Part shown: positions 62,901 through 64,000 of the stretch, piece by piece
Numbering within the stretch: position 1 is the first letter of the stretch
Layout: each line of letters opens with the position of its first letter
Assembly: GCA_025618425.1 (NCBI GenBank)
Contig: CM046835.1
Location: forward strand, 16,893,959 to 16,957,958
Direction: 5' to 3'
DNA: 64,000 nucleotides
Origin: Heliocidaris tuberculata
Taxonomy: Eukaryota > Echinodermata > Echinoidea > Camarodonta > Echinometridae
Program-made: the position numbers and the translations under genes
Notes under the pieces: generated by a model
What the model was told of the DNA's origin: nothing
What the model saw: the letters and a program-made list of their open reading frames with translations, nothing else
Database searches by the model: none

Positions 62901-63638
62901 GAATGGAAGATAAAAGAATCATGTTAAAGAAAATTATCTCTGTCTTTGATTGGTTTGAAGATTCATATAACAGAATAGTTCCTGTTTCAATAAAATATCC
63001 TCATTAATACTGCATTACACTAACTTCCATCAAAATCAAAATTTCCTCCAATTACCAAAACTATATCCACATCTTATGCTGATGAAAATCAATGTCACTG
63101 TCATTCTGAAGACAAAGCTACATTTACGACTCTATACTATTTCCAATCAAAAATTTCAAAATTTATATTTACTCTGATTATAATAACAATGCTTACATCT
63201 TATACCGATGAAAAAGATTGCTACTTTCATTCTCGAGACAATACAACCTTTTTAACTCTTCTCTTTGGTAGTTTTCATGCAAGTCAGAAGGGTCACAGAA
63301 TATGGGTAATTCATTCTAAGAAGAAGGATATTTACAAATATAAATTTTATTCTGATTACTCAGTGGACGTCTTTACATTTAAGCCTTGCTTGACATGCTT
63401 AATACTAACAACAAACCAACCAATCAAACAAACACTTGTGTATCTAGATTTAATCATGCAATGTAAAGTGCATGAATTCACTTTCATACATCAATTGCCA
63501 GCAATTGCCAAGTCTAAATTTCTTCTATGAAGGATCATGGAGGAGTACCTTTTCCGGTCTGCATACTGGGAGTTGGTAGTAGTGATACGTTTCATGGGGG
63601 TTGAAATACGGTCCCACCTTGTTTACATACAAAGGAAC
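44792..63638 (-). CDS. TM9SF1: Transmembrane 9 superfamily member 1 (5' end outside window)
   Basis: Thirteen exons join in frame across GT-AG introns to encode 559 residues. The vertebrate protein is about 606, so only the signal peptide and first luminal residues are missing. Order in this fragment: luminal domain (1-191) with [19 protein letters not shown], the [10 protein letters not shown] segment and IPIRGFVG; first membrane helix (about 192-215); a cytosolic loop with an acidic [13 protein letters not shown] stretch and [11 protein letters not shown]; then eight more helices, with [14 protein letters not shown] between helices 5 and 6. The C-terminus [10 protein letters not shown] has the KxD COPI/Golgi-retention signal of nonaspanins. 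The family sits in Golgi/endosomal membranes and is linked to membrane-protein sorting and autophagy. IRYIY-LKMD and [15 protein letters not shown] favour TM9SF1 over TM9SF2-4. Confidence 0.95.
44994..47852. other. TM9SF1 intron with one fold-back element
   Basis: The 2.86-kb last intron. Apart from the fold-back at 45,280-45,520 nothing is recognised. Sequence around 46,500-47,000 is pyrimidine-rich and open frames there are not gene-like. Confidence 0.6.
45280..45520. mobile_element. Fold-back (MITE-like) element
   Basis: Imperfect inverted arms of about 65 bp. The left arm has TTTATAGAGTACT, GGTTGC and TGGTTCCAAACAA. On the opposite strand the right arm has TTTATAGAGTACCGAAGTG, GGTTGC and TGGTTCCAAACAA. 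The loop is about 110 bp and itself contains ACAATGG/CCATTG pairs. No coding capacity. Confidence 0.6.
47853..48044 (-). CDS. TM9SF1: TM9SF1 coding exon 12 (192 bp)
   Basis: Encodes [20 protein letters not shown], then the [20 protein letters not shown] helix, [15 protein letters not shown] and the start of helix 8. Donor GTTAGT. Confidence 0.95.
48632..48794 (-). CDS. TM9SF1: TM9SF1 coding exon 11 (163 bp)
   Basis: Encodes [31 protein letters not shown] and the IVGGFLPF helix start. The P-R-N-REIP segment is the most conserved loop of the family. Confidence 0.95.
48795..50156. other. TM9SF1 intron carrying the 589-bp MITE and a G-run
   Basis: Outside the MITE, only a G-run at about 49,580-49,599 and an A-rich AAAAC tract near 49,940-49,982 stand out. 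Confidence 0.6.
48876..49464. mobile_element. TTAA-flanked fold-back MITE (589 bp)
   Basis: Begins TTAAAGGGCAATCCAACCTT and ends in the approximate complement AAGGTCGGATTTCCCTTTAA. Imperfect arms continue for over 100 bp (GTTTGAAAGAAATCGGACAA facing TTGTCCGATTTCGTTCAAAC). TTAA at each boundary suggests piggyBac- or Kolobok-type target choice. It lies in the intron between exons 10 and 11. Confidence 0.7.
50157..50267 (-). CDS. TM9SF1: TM9SF1 coding exon 10 (111 bp)
   Basis: Encodes [17 protein letters not shown] and the [18 protein letters not shown] helix, with the ALPF(T/G)T motif of the family. Confidence 0.95.
51963..52432. repeat. Tandem duplication, two ~233-bp copies
   Basis: CATTAAATACAGGGGAAATT starts at 51,971 and again at 52,204. 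Both copies end in a CTACGG..GTGAGTCA..TATGACGAACTTGATG sequence. They differ by scattered substitutions and small indels. Confidence 0.9.
52605..52718. repeat. CpG-rich inverted repeat
   Basis: GACTCG and TCGCGCGC on the left face GCGCGC and CGAGTC on the right, with GCGATCGCGAG/CGCGATCGCTCTCG inside. It lies about 20 bp from the 3' end of exon 9 in an otherwise AT-rich intron and may be a small fold-back element. Confidence 0.6.
52739..52831 (-). CDS. TM9SF1: TM9SF1 coding exon 9 (93 bp)
   Basis: Encodes [20 protein letters not shown] and the following [10 protein letters not shown], entering helix 4. SGY.S...Y...GG..W is conserved across TM9 proteins. Confidence 0.95.
52832..54509. other. 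TM9SF1 intron around the 533-bp MITE
   Basis: Outside the MITE, AACCCTTACTGT near 53,045 and ACAGTAAGGGTT near 54,303 form an inverted pair, and a C-run lies at 54,279. They could mark an older element of about 1.27 kb into which the MITE inserted. Confidence 0.45.
53411..53943. mobile_element. TTAA-flanked fold-back MITE (533 bp)
   Basis: Begins TTAAAGGGTAAGTCCACCC and ends GGGTGGACTTTCCCTTAA. Inverted arms extend about 150 bp (CAATCAATCAAACACAAATTGG facing the same phrase inverted near 53,800, shortened here as CAAATTGGCAACTCTGTGAC). It resembles the 48.9-kb element in ends and arm motifs, so the two probably belong to one superfamily. It lies in the intron between exons 8 and 9. Confidence 0.7.
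54510..54635 (-). CDS. TM9SF1: TM9SF1 coding exon 8 (126 bp)
   Basis: Encodes the second helix and the [18 protein letters not shown] turn into the third. The acceptor is CTGTAAG, an AAG rather than the usual CAG or TAG. Confidence 0.95.
55150..55297 (-). CDS. TM9SF1: TM9SF1 coding exon 7 (148 bp)
   Basis: Encodes [14 protein letters not shown], an acidic run, then [20 protein letters not shown], the first cytosolic loop of the family. Confidence 0.95.
55732..55803 (-). CDS. TM9SF1: TM9SF1 coding exon 6 (72 bp)
   Basis: A 24-codon exon that is almost exactly the first membrane helix ([15 protein letters not shown] and on). The preceding intron holds the hAT-like pseudogene. Confidence 0.95.
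55804..58834. other. TM9SF1 intron (3.0 kb) enclosing the hAT-like pseudogene
   Basis: Sequence at 56,040-56,780 upstream of the recognisable transposase pieces has moderately open plus-strand frames and may be the decayed N-terminal part, but no motif confirms it. Nothing else recognised. Confidence 0.45.
56781..58350 (+). pseudogene. Decayed hAT-superfamily transposase-like sequence
   Basis: Several plus-strand frames, broken by stops and frameshifts, carry pieces in order of a DUF4371/hAT-type transposase as in ZNF862- or C17orf113-like proteins. Around 56,820-56,985 there is a [18 protein letters not shown] RNase H segment. Around 57,030 [12 protein letters not shown] matches the (S/T)DGAxVMTG motif, followed by [12 protein letters not shown] (cf. 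HRLALAC). Around 58,170-58,345 [19 protein letters not shown] and the following NGPALTF match the C-terminal hAT dimerisation region. At least five stops or shifts separate these pieces, so no intact product is possible. It lies antisense inside a TM9SF1 intron; terminal repeats were not found. Confidence 0.7.
58835..59011 (-). CDS. TM9SF1: TM9SF1 coding exon 5 (177 bp)
   Basis: Encodes [10 protein letters not shown] through [10 protein letters not shown], the end of the luminal domain. It contains the TYGVTWHES segment (family consensus FTYSVxWxxT) and an N-glycosylation-type NVT. Confidence 0.95.
59426..59544 (-). CDS. TM9SF1: TM9SF1 coding exon 4 (119 bp)
   Basis: Encodes [17 protein letters not shown] through [10 protein letters not shown]. 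The IPIRGFVG and H-rich [12 protein letters not shown] segments are family hallmarks. Donor GTAATA. Confidence 0.95.
59545..60330. other. TM9SF1 intron, nothing clear
   Basis: A phrase near 60,090-60,122 (AAGCGCTATATAAATG) resembles common invertebrate SINE tails. Otherwise unremarkable. Confidence 0.5.
60331..60435 (-). CDS. TM9SF1: TM9SF1 coding exon 3 (105 bp)
   Basis: Encodes ENTNSEVLC through [15 protein letters not shown], including the Cys and EELYYFEF core of the luminal domain. Acceptor ATACAG, donor GTAAGT. Confidence 0.95.
60436..62725. other. TM9SF1 intron enclosing the 147-bp repeat element
   Basis: Contains a G-run near 61,167-61,179 and the hairpin-ended minisatellite element described separately. 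No gene in the remaining sequence. Confidence 0.6.
61405..62428. mobile_element. Pearl/HINE-like element with 147-bp core repeats
   Basis: Five core copies share GAAGTTTGGAAGCCCCCACC at 61,643, 61,790, 61,937, 62,083 and 62,227 (periods 147, 147, 146, 144). A GGAC/ACGG tetranucleotide and CA microsatellite follows at about 62,328-62,377, then a right-end hairpin at 62,394-62,423 (GTCCCC facing GGGGAC, inner CGAAC/GTTCG around TTC). The left end near 61,407 (TAAATGTCCCCGCCG) is an imperfect inverted copy of the right end (CGACGGGGACAATAA). Layout and hairpin core match the 40.6-kb element; the cores are unrelated. Confidence 0.7.
62726..62807 (-). CDS. TM9SF1: TM9SF1 coding exon 2 (82 bp)
   Basis: Encodes [20 protein letters not shown] and the following IKFK, matching the family's SL.LGE.LDGDRM segment. 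Donor GTTTGT is weak but correct; the exon ends in phase 1. Confidence 0.95.
62808..63548. other. TM9SF1 intron, nothing recognised
   Basis: AT-rich, with no repeat or RNA signature. Confidence 0.6.
63549..63638 (-). CDS. TM9SF1: TM9SF1 coding exon 1 of those in window (90 bp)
   Basis: Encodes 30 residues from [11 protein letters not shown] to CRPEK, the start of the conserved luminal domain. Acceptor CAG at 63,639-63,641, donor GTACTC; phase 0 at both ends. The preceding exon (signal peptide) was searched for in the last 360 bases and not found. Confidence 0.95.
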
Positions 63639-64000
63639 CTGTAGAAAAAAAAATCAAAATAAATACAGTATAAATGCAAGTGTAACTATATTTTTTTGTG
63701 ACCAGTGCACCTGTTGCAGTTGAATCGAGCCGAAAGTTCTGGCAAAGACGGTCCTCGAATGATTTTTTTTTTTTAAAGCCACTTTTATTAATGTTAAATA
63801 ATGCTAAATTTATCTGAGCTAAAAAAGTTCATGCGTCTATACTGCCATCTATGTATGTAAGACATTAGTAAGTCAATTAAATTTAGCATGCCAGGGAAGA
63901 CATATGGTGTGGCCCACAACTATCGCGGTCTTATCCACTCATGCATCTATGATAACCTCGCACTCCGTACCTTTGTACTAGCGAGTGTGTGATCTCTAGT
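63639..64000. other. 5' intron of TM9SF1
   Basis: Begins at the acceptor of the first exon in the window. No signal-peptide-coding exon, promoter or start codon in frame could be recognised on the minus strand up to the window edge. Confidence 0.5.

Noticed and set aside
63650..64000. Signal-peptide exon of TM9SF1
   Set aside because: No minus-strand frame with a hydrophobic leader and a phase-0 donor was found; the exon should be outside the window.

Overview
The window looks like nuclear DNA of a marine invertebrate deuterostome, probably an echinoderm and perhaps a sea urchin. It is AT-rich and intron-rich, full of microsatellites, fold-back elements, tRNA-like repeats and minisatellite-bearing elements. 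The one convincing gene has short conserved exons split by GT-AG introns. The species call is inference; no single marker proves it.

Right part (44.8-63.6 kb): one well supported gene on the minus strand, an orthologue of TM9SF1 (transmembrane 9 superfamily, nonaspanin). I could place 13 coding exons with consistent phases. They encode 559 residues, from just after the signal peptide to the C-terminal KMD. The first coding exon (signal peptide) is not in the window and should lie beyond base 64,000. Its introns hold a decayed hAT-like transposase (56.8-58.35 kb, opposite strand), two TTAA-flanked fold-back elements (48.9-49.5 and 53.4-53.9 kb), a third fold-back (45.3-45.5 kb), a CpG-rich inverted repeat (52.6 kb), a 233-bp tandem duplication (52 kb) and a 147-bp minisatellite element with a terminal hairpin (61.4-62.4 kb).

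Middle (19.7-34.15 kb): a 14.4-kb array of eight related 1.4-2.2 kb units with no convincing open reading frame. A complete unit has a hairpin at the left end, the 12-mer AGGTGGTCTGTC, CpG-dense alternating purine-pyrimidine blocks, repeated TGACGTCA palindromes, a tRNA-Gly-like module followed by a T-run, and a right-end hairpin ending in GACAGACCACCT. Subterminal inverted repeats plus a right-end hairpin resemble non-autonomous Helentron/Helitron-like elements (HINE type). Two smaller elements, at 40.6-41.2 and 61.4-62.4 kb, have the same layout with tandem cores, like the 'pearl' elements known from bivalves. This repeat architecture is the best candidate for something undescribed; assignment to Helitron-like transposition is inference.

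Left part (0-19.7 kb) and 34.15-40.5 kb: mostly non-coding, with GA, AT, GATA and ACT/GCT microsatellites, a 146-bp MITE, a 61-bp near-perfect palindrome, several Pol III-type tRNA-like or SINE fragments, a short LINE 3' end and an exact-looking 147-bp duplication. One possible terminal exon at 4.9-5.1 kb is weakly supported. Several long stretches show nothing recognisable.
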